Positions 8,958-18,192 are shown, numbered from the stretch's first letter. The stretch is 38,713 nucleotides of DNA from an uncultured Saprospiraceae bacterium (GCA_937961455.1 CALGNN010000144.1:1-38713), one strand, 5' to 3'. Made by a program: numbers and translations. The notes: a model not told the origin generated them from the letters alone.

Positions 8958-10337
8958 TTGGAATTAAGATACTTCATAAGTATTGTAAACATCTTCATGT
9001 TTATTCTTTTAGTAAGAAGGATGAAAATCTTTCGAACGGGAATATTTACAGTAGGATTTTTTACACTCTTTACGGCTTTTTTGCCTCATAATATCATGAC
9101 ACCTTTGATTGCATTAAGTCAAGGTACTGAGATTTATGATACCTTAAGGAAGTTTGATATTGGCATCATGAACCATTCCTTTTTACTTGCACAACTCGTA
9201 GTAAGTTGTTTATTGATTGGTTATTTAATAGGTTCATATGCTACAACGAAACAAAAATTTCCCATCCTCCATCGATGGAATGAAAATGGTATTTTAAAAT
9301 ATCCATTTATTATTTTAATAGTGTTTCTTATTTATTGGTTTGCCAATATTGCTATTAGAGGATTTATTTTTGATTCATTTAATCCACTGGATTTAATACA
9401 ATATGCGAGAGGAGATGCATCCTTTGCACAGGCTTATGAAAAATATAATTTATCCTACCCAATTTATATTGCACAGTATGGTTTTTTAATAAGCTTTGCC
9501 TTATTAATTATTGCAATTTTTCAAAATGTAAAAAACTTTAGATTTTTAATTGCTTTAGTAGTTTTAGTATTTTCTATGTTTTCTTTGTTGGTTTCTGGAA
9601 GCAAGGAGGCATTCATTTCACCACTCATTATTTTCGGACTACTCACGCATTATTTTTATAGAAAAATACCTACATGGCTGCTGATTGTTGGGGTTCCATT
9701 AATTGTTATCATCATGCCACTTTATGCATCTTATGCGACAGGTGCTTTAAGCTTAGATAATATTGGAGAACTAGATGTATTAGAATTACTTCCATGGATT
9801 GGTTATATGTCAACACAGCGATTTGGAAACTTTCAAACCATTGTATTATTTATGGATTGGTTTGACTTTTCAAAATTGGCTTATGGCTCAACTTTATTTT
9901 GGTTTTTCTTGAGACCAATTCCCAGGCCCTTGCTTCCATGGAAGCCTCAAGCTTTCGATATTAAATATACGATTGAATTGACGGGTGAAGCAAAGGGGTG
10001 GTTGTTGTTTGATAGTTGGGGAGAGATGATGCTTAATTTTTGGTATCCAGGCGTTATCATCTGGAATATATTTTTAGGTATTATTTTATACAGATGTCAT
10101 TTTGGCTTTTTAAGAATGGTGAAGGAAAAAAATAATGTGATGGTAGCTTTAGTAATTTCAAATTTTGTTCTTTTAAGAGGTACGATAGGATTAGGGATAG
10201 CTACTTCAGGAACTCAGAAATTAATCATTGCCGTAGCAGCTCAAGTTTTAGTGATATTTATTATAAAATTTATTATCAAAGGACTTAAACCCAATACAAA
10301 GGTTTTAGGTATTTATAAAAAACCAGGTCTTGCCTAA
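8958..10337 (+). CDS. Wzy-type O-antigen/oligosaccharide repeat-unit polymerase
   Basis: 459 aa, strongly hydrophobic with about 10-12 predicted membrane segments and a TTG start (ELRYFISIVNIFMFILLVRR). It has a large soluble loop in the second half, around residues 250-345, including RFGNFQTIVLFMDWFDF and PRPLLPWKPQAFD. The IARGD-like segment QYARGDASFAQAYEKY and the motif LLVSGSKEAFISPLIIF are characteristic of the O-antigen polymerase/oligosaccharide repeat-unit polymerase group. It would join repeat units in the periplasm after flipping. It is the only clear Wzy candidate in the window. The 3' end overlaps the start of the next glycosyltransferase by eight bases. Confidence 0.8.
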   Translation: MELRYFISIVNIFMFILLVRRMKIFRTGIFTVGFFTLFTAFLPHNIMTPLIALSQGTEIYDTLRKFDIGIMNHSFLLAQLVVSCLLIGYLIGSYATTKQKFPILHRWNENGILKYPFIILIVFLIYWFANIAIRGFIFDSFNPLDLIQYARGDASFAQAYEKYNLSYPIYIAQYGFLISFALLIIAIFQNVKNFRFLIALVVLVFSMFSLLVSGSKEAFISPLIIFGLLTHYFYRKIPTWLLIVGVPLIVIIMPLYASYATGALSLDNIGELDVLELLPWIGYMSTQRFGNFQTIVLFMDWFDFSKLAYGSTLFWFFLRPIPRPLLPWKPQAFDIKYTIELTGEAKGWLLFDSWGEMMLNFWYPGVIIWNIFLGIILYRCHFGFLRMVKEKNNVMVALVISNFVLLRGTIGLGIATSGTQKLIIAVAAQVLVIFIIKFIIKGLKPNTKVLGIYKKPGLA

Positions 10338-11514
10338 AATACTTCGTATCATCCACCGATTTAGTTTGAGCGGACCCATGTTTAATGCGGCATACTTGGC
10401 TAAGTATCTTGAACCTGAATTTGAAACCCTGGTCTTAGGTGGGGTAAATGGTCCTGATGAGAAGAATGCGGAATATATTTTTGATGACATGAATGTCAAT
10501 TATCGAAGATTAGATCAGATGGGGCGGTCTTTGAATTATTCAAAAGATCGTCAAACAGTAAAGCAGATTAGAAGCATCATTAAGGAATTTAAACCAGATA
10601 TCGTACATACGCATGCAGCTAAGGCTGGAGCTGTAGGAAGATTCTCCGCACATCGTGAATCTGTGCCCGTGATTTTACACACCTTCCACGGTCATGTATT
10701 TCATTCTTATTTTAATCCGCTCAAGACAAAGTTTTATATCAACATAGAAAGGTACCTAGCTTCAAAATCAACAAAAATAGTTGCCATTAGTCCAGCACAA
10801 AAGAAAGAATTGAGTCAGGATTTTTCTATTTGTGCATCAGATAAAATTGAGATTATTCCCAATGGATTTGAATTAGAAAAATTTGAAACAGATCAAGAAA
10901 CTAAAAGAAATAAATTCAGATCTGAATTTGGTATAAAAGATGAAACTTGCTTAATAGGCATAGTAGGAAGATTGGCACCAGTCAAAAATCATGAAATGTT
11001 TATTGATTTAATTCCTGAACTATTAAAAAGTAATGAGAATCTTCAATTTATCATAGTAGGAGGAGGTGAATTGGAAGCGGATTTAATCAGCTATGCTAAA
11101 GCTCAAAATATCAGTGTATCAAGCCAAGCAGATAAAAAATCAAATGCTTCATTAATTTTTGCTTCTTGGCGCACAGACATGGATGTGGTTTATAGTGGTC
11201 TTGACTTAGTATTTTTATGCTCATTGAATGAAGGCACACCTGTAAGTCTTATTGAAGCCCAAGCAGCTTCCAAAGCAATTGTAGCAACTAAGGTGGGTGG
11301 GATCAGTGATACCGTATTAGAAGATGTATCTGCATTATTGGTACCATCAAATGATCGAGCCTCTTTTGCAGCGGCTGCTAATCAATTGATCAAAGACAAA
11401 GCATTTAGGAATAACATGGCCACAGCCGGAAAATCCTTTGTAAAGAAAAATTATTCTAGAGAGCGCTTGGTGAATGATTACCGCAAATTATATAACAAAC
11501 TATTATTGAATTGA
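10330..11514 (+). CDS. GT4 family glycosyltransferase
   Basis: 394 aa from a TTG inside the end of the polymerase gene (8-base overlap). The start gives PKILRIIHRFSLSGPMFNAAYLAKYL, then PDIVHTHAAKAGAVGRF and HTFHGHVFHSYF, a GT4 N-domain resembling galactosyl/N-acetylgalactosaminyl transferases that act early in O-antigen assembly. The donor domain has VGRLAPVKNHEMFIDLI, IVGGGELE, and NEGTPVSLIEAQAASKAIVATKVGG with E-x7-E. Between IVGGGELE and the usual L-G-W position there is an extra serine-rich stretch (ISVSSQADKKSNASLIFASW), slightly longer than in the neighbouring GT4s. Donor unknown. Confidence 0.88.
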   Translation: MPKILRIIHRFSLSGPMFNAAYLAKYLEPEFETLVLGGVNGPDEKNAEYIFDDMNVNYRRLDQMGRSLNYSKDRQTVKQIRSIIKEFKPDIVHTHAAKAGAVGRFSAHRESVPVILHTFHGHVFHSYFNPLKTKFYINIERYLASKSTKIVAISPAQKKELSQDFSICASDKIEIIPNGFELEKFETDQETKRNKFRSEFGIKDETCLIGIVGRLAPVKNHEMFIDLIPELLKSNENLQFIIVGGGELEADLISYAKAQNISVSSQADKKSNASLIFASWRTDMDVVYSGLDLVFLCSLNEGTPVSLIEAQAASKAIVATKVGGISDTVLEDVSALLVPSNDRASFAAAANQLIKDKAFRNNMATAGKSFVKKNYSRERLVNDYRKLYNKLLLN

Positions 11515-12725
11515 TGGGAAAATTTGAATTAAGTAGTTTTATAAAAAAGCATGTTACAGGTAGAGCAAGCAGCTTTTTCCAAAAAGATATTGTAAATCAT
11601 CAAGAATCTTTAATTGAAGGTCTTCAATCAAAAAGAATTTTGGTGATAGGAGGAGCAGGATCAATCGGTTCACAATTCATTAAGGCGATCTCAAAATATA
11701 AACCTTCCTCGATCGTAGTTGTCGATACCAATGAAAATGGATTGGCTGAAGTCGTAAGGGATTTAAGAAGTGGATCATTTGAAGTTCCTTCAGATTTTCG
11801 ATTGTATCCTTTCAGTTATCATTCGGATGCATTCTACAGATTATTTGATCATGAAGATCGTTTTGATTTAGTTGCAAATTTTGCAGCGCATAAACATGTT
11901 AGATCTGAGAAAGATCCTTTTTCTATTGATGAATTATTAAAAAACAACTTCATCAACGCTGGAAGTTTATTAAATAAATTGTTAGAGAAAAAGCCAGACC
12001 ATTATTTTTCTGTTTCTACAGATAAGGCTGCTAATCCCGTAAATGTAATGGGAGCAAGCAAACGCCTAATGGAAAAATTAATGTTGGCTTATTCGGATGA
12101 TATAAATATATCAACAGCGCGTTTTGCTAATGTTGCCTTTTCAAACGGAAGCTTATTTGATGGTTACTTAAGTAGACTGCTTAAAAATCAACCACTTTCT
12201 TGTCCTTCAGATATAAAGAGATATTTCATATCTCCCCAAGAGTCCGGTGAATTATGTATGATGGCTTCAGTCTTAGGCAATAATCGACAAGTATTTTTTC
12301 CTAAACTTTCTGAAGAATTAGACCTTAAAAACTTGGCAGATATCTCTCTTGATTTTATCAAATCCAATGGATATGAAGTAGAAATTTGTGATTCTGAACA
12401 AGCTGCAAGAGATTTTATGGGTGCTCATAGCGAACAATTATTGAAATATCCTATTTATTTATTTAAGTCAGACACTTCAGGAGAAAAGCCTTTTGAAGAA
12501 TTTTATACTGCGCAAGAGGAAAGAATTTTAGATAAATATGAAGCACTTGGATTTATTCAATTGAAAAAAGAAGAAGACGTTCAAAGTATTAGCTCCTATA
12601 TTGATGATTTTAAAAACTTGCTCAAAACGGGCCCTAAGAAGGAAGAAATCATTGCGATGATACAACATAAAATTCCAAATTTTGGCCACATTGAAACAGG
12701 GAAAAACTTAGACCAAAAAATGTAA
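11514..12725 (+). CDS. FlaA1/CapD-type NDP-sugar 4,6-dehydratase/epimerase
   Basis: 403 aa from the ATG that overlaps the preceding stop (TGATG); a TTG three bases earlier is a less likely start. The SDR motif VIGGAGSIGSQFI lies near residue 45. NFAAHKHV, STDKAANPVNVMGASKRLMEK and the C-terminal SGEKPFEEFY are signatures of the polysaccharide-biosynthesis CapD/FlaA1/WbpM short form, where Met replaces the usual catalytic Tyr before Lys (M-G-A-S-K). It lacks the membrane domain of WbpM/PglF. Likely reaction: UDP-GlcNAc to a 4-keto-6-deoxy sugar. No aminotransferase partner is visible in the window. The next gene, the initiating sugar transferase, begins after one base, which suggests that the dehydratase makes the first sugar or its precursor. 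Confidence 0.85.
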   Translation: MGKFELSSFIKKHVTGRASSFFQKDIVNHQESLIEGLQSKRILVIGGAGSIGSQFIKAISKYKPSSIVVVDTNENGLAEVVRDLRSGSFEVPSDFRLYPFSYHSDAFYRLFDHEDRFDLVANFAAHKHVRSEKDPFSIDELLKNNFINAGSLLNKLLEKKPDHYFSVSTDKAANPVNVMGASKRLMEKLMLAYSDDINISTARFANVAFSNGSLFDGYLSRLLKNQPLSCPSDIKRYFISPQESGELCMMASVLGNNRQVFFPKLSEELDLKNLADISLDFIKSNGYEVEICDSEQAARDFMGAHSEQLLKYPIYLFKSDTSGEKPFEEFYTAQEERILDKYEALGFIQLKKEEDVQSISSYIDDFKNLLKTGPKKEEIIAMIQHKIPNFGHIETGKNLDQKM

Positions 12726-12726
12726 C

Positions 12727-13380
12727 ATGTATAAGTACATTAAAAGATTTTTTGATTTTCTTTTTTCATTACTATTAATCGTATTAATAGCCCCTTTTTT
12801 AATAGTGATTGTGATTCTATTAAAATTGACTGGTGAAGGAGAAGTATTTTATTTTCAAAAAAGAATAGGTTTAGGTGGCAAAGTATTTGACATTTGGAAA
12901 TTCGCTACGATGTTAAAAAATAGTCCGAATATAGGTGCAGGAACCATAACAGTGACTAATGATCCGCGCGTAACTCCAGTTGGAGGTTTTTTGAGGAAAT
13001 CAAAATTAAATGAATTGCCTCAAATTATAAATGTGCTTTTAGGCTCGATGAGTTTTGTTGGGCCAAGACCCTTGGTTGAAAAAAATTATAATTATTACAA
13101 CAAGGAGATGAAGGAAAGCATAGAAAAAATGAAACCAGGAATTACAGGTATCGGTTCTATTGTTTTTAGAGATGAAGAACGCTTGCTCTCTGCCGGCAAT
13201 AATCCGGAAGAGGTTTACCGAAATCAAATTTCGCCATATAAAGGAAGACTAGAAATTTGGTATGAAAAGAATTGTAGTTTTTTGACTGACCTTAAAATAT
13301 TAATTACGACAGTTTGGGTGGTTTTATTTCCAAACAGTAACATAGTAAATACCTTTTTTAAACATATACCCAAAAGCTAA
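12727..13380 (+). CDS. Initiating undecaprenyl-phosphate sugar transferase (PglC/WbaP catalytic-domain type)
   Basis: 217 aa monotopic phosphoglycosyl transferase. A basic leader (KYIKRFFDFLFS) is followed by one hydrophobic re-entrant helix (about residues 10-33), then FYFQKRIGLGGKVFDIWKFATM, NDPRVTPVGGFLRK, LNELPQIINVLLGSMSFVGPRPL and KPGITGIGSI. Two points differ from the common pattern. The K-F-R-T-M arginine is Ala (residue 60), and the catalytic Asp-Glu pair of PglC is Asn95-Glu96 here. The enzyme moves a sugar-1-phosphate from UDP-sugar to undecaprenyl phosphate and so starts the repeat unit. It lies directly behind the 4,6-dehydratase, as in many such loci. The family is certain; whether the Asn variant affects catalysis is open. 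Confidence 0.92.
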   Translation: MYKYIKRFFDFLFSLLLIVLIAPFLIVIVILLKLTGEGEVFYFQKRIGLGGKVFDIWKFATMLKNSPNIGAGTITVTNDPRVTPVGGFLRKSKLNELPQIINVLLGSMSFVGPRPLVEKNYNYYNKEMKESIEKMKPGITGIGSIVFRDEERLLSAGNNPEEVYRNQISPYKGRLEIWYEKNCSFLTDLKILITTVWVVLFPNSNIVNTFFKHIPKS

Positions 13381-13387
13381 AAGATTT

Positions 13388-14455
13388 ATGGAGAATAATT
13401 ATGTGTGCATTATGGCGGGAGGAATCGGGAGTCGTTTTTGGCCTGCGAGCAGAGAAAAGAAGCCGAAGCAATTTCTAGATATTACAGGGTCAGGTAAATC
13501 TTTAATTAGAATGACTTTTGAACGTTTTGCATCCTACATTCCTAGTTCAAATATCTTTGTTGTTACCAATAAAATATATAAAGCTCAGGTACTTGAGCAT
13601 TTGCCTGAATTAGATGAATCTCAAGTTCTCGTAGAACCCGCAAGAAAGAATACAGCGCCAGCAGTAGCTTATTTTAGTATGCGATTAAAAGCCATTAATC
13701 CTAATGGAGTTTATGTAATGGCTCCTGCTGATCATTTTATAGAAAAGGAAGAAGCTTTTAATACAAATATTAAAAAAGCATTAGCTTTTGCTTCACAAGA
13801 AGATGTGTTGCTAACACTTGGGATCACGCCAGTAAGACCTGATACGGGCTATGGCTATATTCATTATGAAGCTGATAGTAATCAGGGATTCCATAAGGTG
13901 AAGAGTTTTAAAGAAAAACCAAACGAAGAGACAGCACAAAGTTATTTAGACGATGGTTCCTATTTATGGAATGCTGGAATATTTGTTTGGAGTGTAAAAT
14001 CTATTCTTAAGTCATTTGAAAACAATGCTCCAGAATTATATCAGCAGTTAGAAGCAGGAGCTGCAAAATATAATACAATAGAAGAGCAAACATTTATTGA
14101 TGCTACTTATGCTGAAATAGATAGCATCAGTGTAGATTATGCCATATTAGAAAAAGCCAATAATATATTAACACTCCCTTCTGATATCGGTTGGTCAGAT
14201 ATAGGAACATGGGCTAGTTTACACGCACTTACTGCAAGTGGTGAAAAGATGATTCAAAGTAATAGCCCTGATGCCATTTTGGATGATGTAGAAAATTGCT
14301 TAATAAGAGTACCAAAAGATAAATTAGTAGTAATAAAAGGACTAGAAGATTTTATTGTAGTAGACGAAGAGGATGTATTATTAATTTATCCAAAATCAAA
14401 AGAACAAGAAATTAAAGCCGTAAGAAATGGCTTAGATAAAAAGGAATTTACTTAA
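13388..14455 (+). CDS. manC: Mannose-1-phosphate guanylyltransferase
   Basis: 355 aa, the length of the single-domain enzyme without the phosphomannose-isomerase part. MAGGIGSRFWPASREKKPKQF is the GMP signature for GTP and metal binding. VEPARKNTAPAVAYFS, PADHFI, TPVRPDTGYGYIHYE, VKSFKEKPNEETA, LWNAGIFVWS and LPSDIGWSDIGTW follow in the normal order. It makes GDP-mannose from mannose-1-phosphate and GTP in the cytoplasm. No GDP-mannose dehydratase or fucose synthase is in the window, so mannose itself may enter the glycan, or those genes lie elsewhere. It is the last gene of the first + strand operon, and its end overlaps the convergent gene by eight bases. Confidence 0.94.
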   Translation: MENNYVCIMAGGIGSRFWPASREKKPKQFLDITGSGKSLIRMTFERFASYIPSSNIFVVTNKIYKAQVLEHLPELDESQVLVEPARKNTAPAVAYFSMRLKAINPNGVYVMAPADHFIEKEEAFNTNIKKALAFASQEDVLLTLGITPVRPDTGYGYIHYEADSNQGFHKVKSFKEKPNEETAQSYLDDGSYLWNAGIFVWSVKSILKSFENNAPELYQQLEAGAAKYNTIEEQTFIDATYAEIDSISVDYAILEKANNILTLPSDIGWSDIGTWASLHALTASGEKMIQSNSPDAILDDVENCLIRVPKDKLVVIKGLEDFIVVDEEDVLLIYPKSKEQEIKAVRNGLDKKEFT

Positions 14456-15698
14456 GTAAGTTTTCGTATTGATTAAATACAGAACTTAATAAATACTTTT
14501 TCAACAAGCTTTCCTTTTGATCTTGAGTAAGATGTTTAGTTTTATTTTTTGTGACAAAATCGATAAGCTGGGATAATCTTTCAGGAGCCGCCATGGAAAA
14601 ATTAAAAATTAATGGATGATCTTGTAGGGCGTTTTTAAAACTGTCCTTATCATCATAAATAATGTTCAAAATAGGCTTAGAAGAGGCAATGTATTCGGGT
14701 AATTTGCTTGGTATTTGAAAATTATATTTATTTCCAAGATTAACTAAGATATGAGCTTCGCTAATTTTTTCAATTAATCTATTTGGTGCTATAGATCCAT
14801 GAATTTTTAAAGAATCCTTAAGTTCAGGATATTCCGAAAATTGGGTAATAAATTGATGCTCATAATTTCCAAAGAAGTCTAAAGTAAAATCTAAGTTGTT
14901 CTTTTTAAGTAGAGAGAAAACTTCTAGAATTTTTTTAGGTTCTCTAATTTTTGAATAGAAAGATCCAAAATACATAAACCTAAGAGGACCTTTTACTACT
15001 CCCTTAATTGGAATATCTTGAGGGAATCCCGTTCTAAGTAAAGGTGGAATGACATGTATTTTCTGGCTATCAATTTTAAACTGATTTTTATAAATATTTG
15101 ATAGTTCAGCACTCGTAATACTTATTTCATCAGCAAGCGCTAATATTTTTTGCTCGTTTTTAGTGTTACGACTTTTGTATAAAAATAAATTGTTTTTAGG
15201 ATTATCTATTTGTAGTGAAAAAGGATCTCCTATATCAACGATCCATTTTAATTCCGGATTTTGTTTTTTAATAGCTTTTCCAACTAAGTGGCTACTGAAA
15301 GGCAGAGATACAGAAATCATTACATCAAAATTATGCACACTTTGAAGTTCTCTGATTTTAGATTTAGCCGCATTAATCCAAATAAAACTGCCATCTGGCC
15401 AATAAATGTTTTTCCAAATGGTATGTGCCAATTTATGTAAGATGGGTTCTTTAGCAGACCTTTCTACTTTTGATGAATTATTTTTTGACTTAAAACTCAA
15501 CCACTCTTTTATATTAAGATATCCTACACGATGAATGCTAAGATTAGCTATTGCACTATTTTTTGCCGAAGGGTTTTGACTGCTTACGAGATGCACATAA
15601 TGGCCTTTTTCTGCCAAGCTGGAGATGATACTAGACCACCTAAAAGCTCTAGGAGTCTGAGTGGGCAAATAATAAGGACAAATTATAAGAATATTCAT
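14448..15698 (-). CDS. GT4-like glycosyltransferase
   Basis: 416 aa. The N-terminus MNILIICPYYLPTQTPRAFRWSSI is typical of GT-B enzymes with the P-x-x-x-P/R-x-x-R-W pattern seen in capsule GTs. The middle has FDVMISVSLPFSSHLVGKAI and WIVDIGDPFS, and the donor domain has FMYFGSFYSKIREPKKILEVF, FFGNYE, IHGSIAPNRLIEKISEAHILVNLGN and IPSKLPEYIASSKPIL. A strict E-x7-E motif is absent. It is encoded opposite to its neighbours, between manC (8-base overlap at the 3' ends) and a + strand glycosyltransferase only eight bases from its start codon. That leaves no room for its promoter outside the neighbouring coding region. Confidence 0.82.
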   Translation of the reverse strand: MNILIICPYYLPTQTPRAFRWSSIISSLAEKGHYVHLVSSQNPSAKNSAIANLSIHRVGYLNIKEWLSFKSKNNSSKVERSAKEPILHKLAHTIWKNIYWPDGSFIWINAAKSKIRELQSVHNFDVMISVSLPFSSHLVGKAIKKQNPELKWIVDIGDPFSLQIDNPKNNLFLYKSRNTKNEQKILALADEISITSAELSNIYKNQFKIDSQKIHVIPPLLRTGFPQDIPIKGVVKGPLRFMYFGSFYSKIREPKKILEVFSLLKKNNLDFTLDFFGNYEHQFITQFSEYPELKDSLKIHGSIAPNRLIEKISEAHILVNLGNKYNFQIPSKLPEYIASSKPILNIIYDDKDSFKNALQDHPLIFNFSMAAPERLSQLIDFVTKNKTKHLTQDQKESLLKKYLLSSVFNQYENLLK

Positions 15699-15706
15699 TT
15701 AAATTA

Positions 15707-16624
15707 ATGAGTCTTCAAAAACACATACATTTCTTACATCGCAATAAAGCCTATTGCCCGGAAATCTATGCCTACAAAGATATATTAACTGAGCGGGGAT
15801 TTGATATAAATATATTTAATAATAAATCAGAAATTTCCAGCAATCTGCCAGGCATCGAGTGGCATATCATGGGTTATGATTTTACCAGTCGACAGCACAA
15901 GGATAGTATTCTTATTCACGAGTATCATTCTGTTCCTGTGAATAAATCAAGTGCGATGTCTAAGTTGAAATTGAACATTAAAAGAGCTTTTAATAAAAAG
16001 CCTGACCTAAGGATATTCTTGAATGAATTTGTGAAGTCAGAATTTAACTTTAATGATGATGTACGGTTTTTATATCGAGACATGGGAATACAAAGTTCTT
16101 TCTTATCAACAGCTAAATCTAGCAAAGAATATGATTTTGTTTATCTAGGCAATATGGATAGTGTAAGAGATGTGCATTCATTTGTGAGTCATTTTAATGT
16201 CGCTTTTCCCAATAAAAAATTGGTTTTAATCGGTAGAATTTCTGAAAGAATAAAAGGATTGATTGCTGAGAATAAAAATATAACAGCTGTAGGTGAGATC
16301 GATCATTTTAAGGTGCCCGAGTATTTAGCTAAATCAGAATATGGTATTAATTATATTCCAAATAAATATCCATTCTATAATCAGACATCTACAAAACTTT
16401 TGGAGTATTGCGCATTAGATTTAAAAATCATTAGTATCAAGTATAAGTGGGTAGAAGAATTTATGAAAAGTAGAAACGCTCGTTTTTTCTTATTTGATGA
16501 CTTTAGTGAGTTTAATGAAAGTGTTTTTGATTTTGATTATGTAACACCAGATCTCTCCGATTTGGAATGGACGAAGATTATAAAGAAGTCGGGTATAATT
16601 AATTATTTAGAAGAATTATTTTAG
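15707..16624 (+). CDS. Glycosyltransferase (GT-B-like, capsule type)
   Basis: 305 aa, shorter than typical GT4 proteins. The N-domain is reduced and includes IHFLHRNKAYCPEIYAYKDIL, WHIMGYDF and SILIHEYHSVPVN. The C-domain reads FVYLGNMDSVRDVHSFVSHF, KLVLIGRISERIKGLI, VGEIDHFKVPEYLAKSEYGINYIP and YNQTSTKLLEYCALDLKIISI. The S-T-K-L-L-E-Y-C-A-L segment corresponds to the donor-binding helix of GT-B enzymes. The substrate is unknown. It is flanked by two - strand genes and overlaps the 3' end of the second by four bases, so it forms a one-gene island; its promoter must lie inside the oppositely oriented glycosyltransferase gene. Confidence 0.7.
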   Translation: MSLQKHIHFLHRNKAYCPEIYAYKDILTERGFDINIFNNKSEISSNLPGIEWHIMGYDFTSRQHKDSILIHEYHSVPVNKSSAMSKLKLNIKRAFNKKPDLRIFLNEFVKSEFNFNDDVRFLYRDMGIQSSFLSTAKSSKEYDFVYLGNMDSVRDVHSFVSHFNVAFPNKKLVLIGRISERIKGLIAENKNITAVGEIDHFKVPEYLAKSEYGINYIPNKYPFYNQTSTKLLEYCALDLKIISIKYKWVEEFMKSRNARFFLFDDFSEFNESVFDFDYVTPDLSDLEWTKIIKKSGIINYLEELF

Positions 16625-18186
16625 CGTTTTTCTGCTTTGAAACCATATTTGATTTCATCTCCTATCATATAGATTGGGCCTCCCTTTGATTCGCAGGGAA
16701 GATTCTTGTCCCAACAATACTCATGATATTTTTCTTTTATTTCTTTACTCTGACTGGGGTAAATTGCATTGTCAAAATTGCTTGGTAATGATTTTGAAAA
16801 ATGATGAAAGCTACTAATAATTAGTAAGACCCAAATTCCCGACATGATTCGGAAAGTAAATTTTTGAAAAGCAATCACTTTAAAGCAGGTATAAATTCCT
16901 CCTGCAATAAAGCAGATAATTAAAGGCCAAGCTATTCTTGGACTAGGATATTGTAAAAACCACCACAGGATAGATAAAAGGAGAAATAAAAAGATTCCTA
17001 TTTCTTTTCGGTCTTTTTTTAAGCCTAAAAACCAAAGCAATAAACTACCGATAAAACTGGCGCAAAGGATTTTTATAAATAGCTCTGAGTTAAACCAGCC
17101 CTTAAACCAAGAAAGATCTAACAAAGACCCTTTTTTAAGTTGATCAGAAATGTCTATGCCTCTTTTAGCATATTCTGAAACATGGGCATAATATTTTTCG
17201 GCTTCTGACAAGACAACTTTCCATTCAACATTAAATAAATCAATGGCATGAATGGGAAATATGAGATATCCTGAAATGATTACATTTCGATAAAGCCATA
17301 CTAAGACTAAAAGTATGCCTAAGCTAATGGGGACAATGGAGTTTTTATCAAATCGACTTTTATACAACAAGTAAGAAGGTAGGATTAAATAAAAAACGGA
17401 AGAAAATTTAATAGTGATTAGAAGGAAAGAGAATAACGTAATTAACGAAGCATGAGCATCCCAATGATCTAAAGTATTTTTTTCATGCTTTTCTAAAAAT
17501 AAACTTAGGACGATACAGCCAAATATGATATTAAGAAAGTCTGGTTCAAAAGAGCTCAAAGCTTTTCTGAATAAATAAATTAAGGATAAAAGACCAAAAA
17601 TATTGACAAACGAAAAGCTTATAATTTTTGTAGCATGTTTTCTAAATACAAATAGACTATAAAATATAAGAGAGATTCCGTTTAAATCATTAAAACCAAA
17701 TTGATGTAAAAATCGCATTTGGAATAATGCATCCAGGATGAATACATTAGAGTTGTAGCCAATTCTTTCTTCAAGATTAGCAATTCCTTTAGTGCTTGGA
17801 TAATTTTCAATCCATTTAACCGCTTGCGAAAAATAACTTCCTTCATCTACAATTAAAATATCTCCTATGGATAGAAAAATTGCAGTGCAAGCTATTGGAA
17901 GAATGATGATCCAATGCATGGAATGAATAGACAGGGATACTAATGGCTGTTTTCTTAAATACACTAAGCTGAATAAAGAAAGGCTTAAAAGAACCAGAAA
18001 AAAATGGGTGTTAATTGGGAAAAAGATATTTCCGAGCGAACAGATTAAACACAATGTAAAAAGTCCAATAAAGAAACTAATCGCTATATCAACTTTAGCA
18101 AAACCTAAGATTTTATTTGCTGTTAACAATCCTAAAGGGATGGAGACAGCAGAAATCAATATCCAATTTAATAGCGTAAATAACAT
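16621..18186 (-). CDS. Multi-span membrane protein, GT-C/LIC_10190-like
   Basis: 521 aa with about 12 hydrophobic segments spread along the protein and a soluble C-terminal tail (SKEIKEKYHEYCWDKNLPC). Residues 111-145 contain LIVDEGSYFSQAVKWIENYPS and ERIGYNSNVFILDALFQ. This Asp-Glu-x-x-x-Y...W-I-E pattern in the first external loop is what I associate with LIC_10190-type polysaccharide-locus membrane proteins, which resemble GT-C glycosyltransferases that use polyprenyl-phosphate sugars. A periplasmic sugar-transfer role is an inference. It is expressed divergently from the second flippase gene. A Wzy-like role is the main alternative. Confidence 0.62.
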   Translation of the reverse strand: MLFTLLNWILISAVSIPLGLLTANKILGFAKVDIAISFFIGLFTLCLICSLGNIFFPINTHFFLVLLSLSLFSLVYLRKQPLVSLSIHSMHWIIILPIACTAIFLSIGDILIVDEGSYFSQAVKWIENYPSTKGIANLEERIGYNSNVFILDALFQMRFLHQFGFNDLNGISLIFYSLFVFRKHATKIISFSFVNIFGLLSLIYLFRKALSSFEPDFLNIIFGCIVLSLFLEKHEKNTLDHWDAHASLITLFSFLLITIKFSSVFYLILPSYLLYKSRFDKNSIVPISLGILLVLVWLYRNVIISGYLIFPIHAIDLFNVEWKVVLSEAEKYYAHVSEYAKRGIDISDQLKKGSLLDLSWFKGWFNSELFIKILCASFIGSLLLWFLGLKKDRKEIGIFLFLLLSILWWFLQYPSPRIAWPLIICFIAGGIYTCFKVIAFQKFTFRIMSGIWVLLIISSFHHFSKSLPSNFDNAIYPSQSKEIKEKYHEYCWDKNLPCESKGGPIYMIGDEIKYGFKAEKR

Positions 18187-18192
18187 TTAAAA

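Noticed and set aside
10940-11175. Possible insertion or frame disruption in the GT4 at 10330-11514
   Set aside because: The extra serine-rich stretch stays in frame and the flanking GT4 motifs are intact, so it is taken as loop-length variation.
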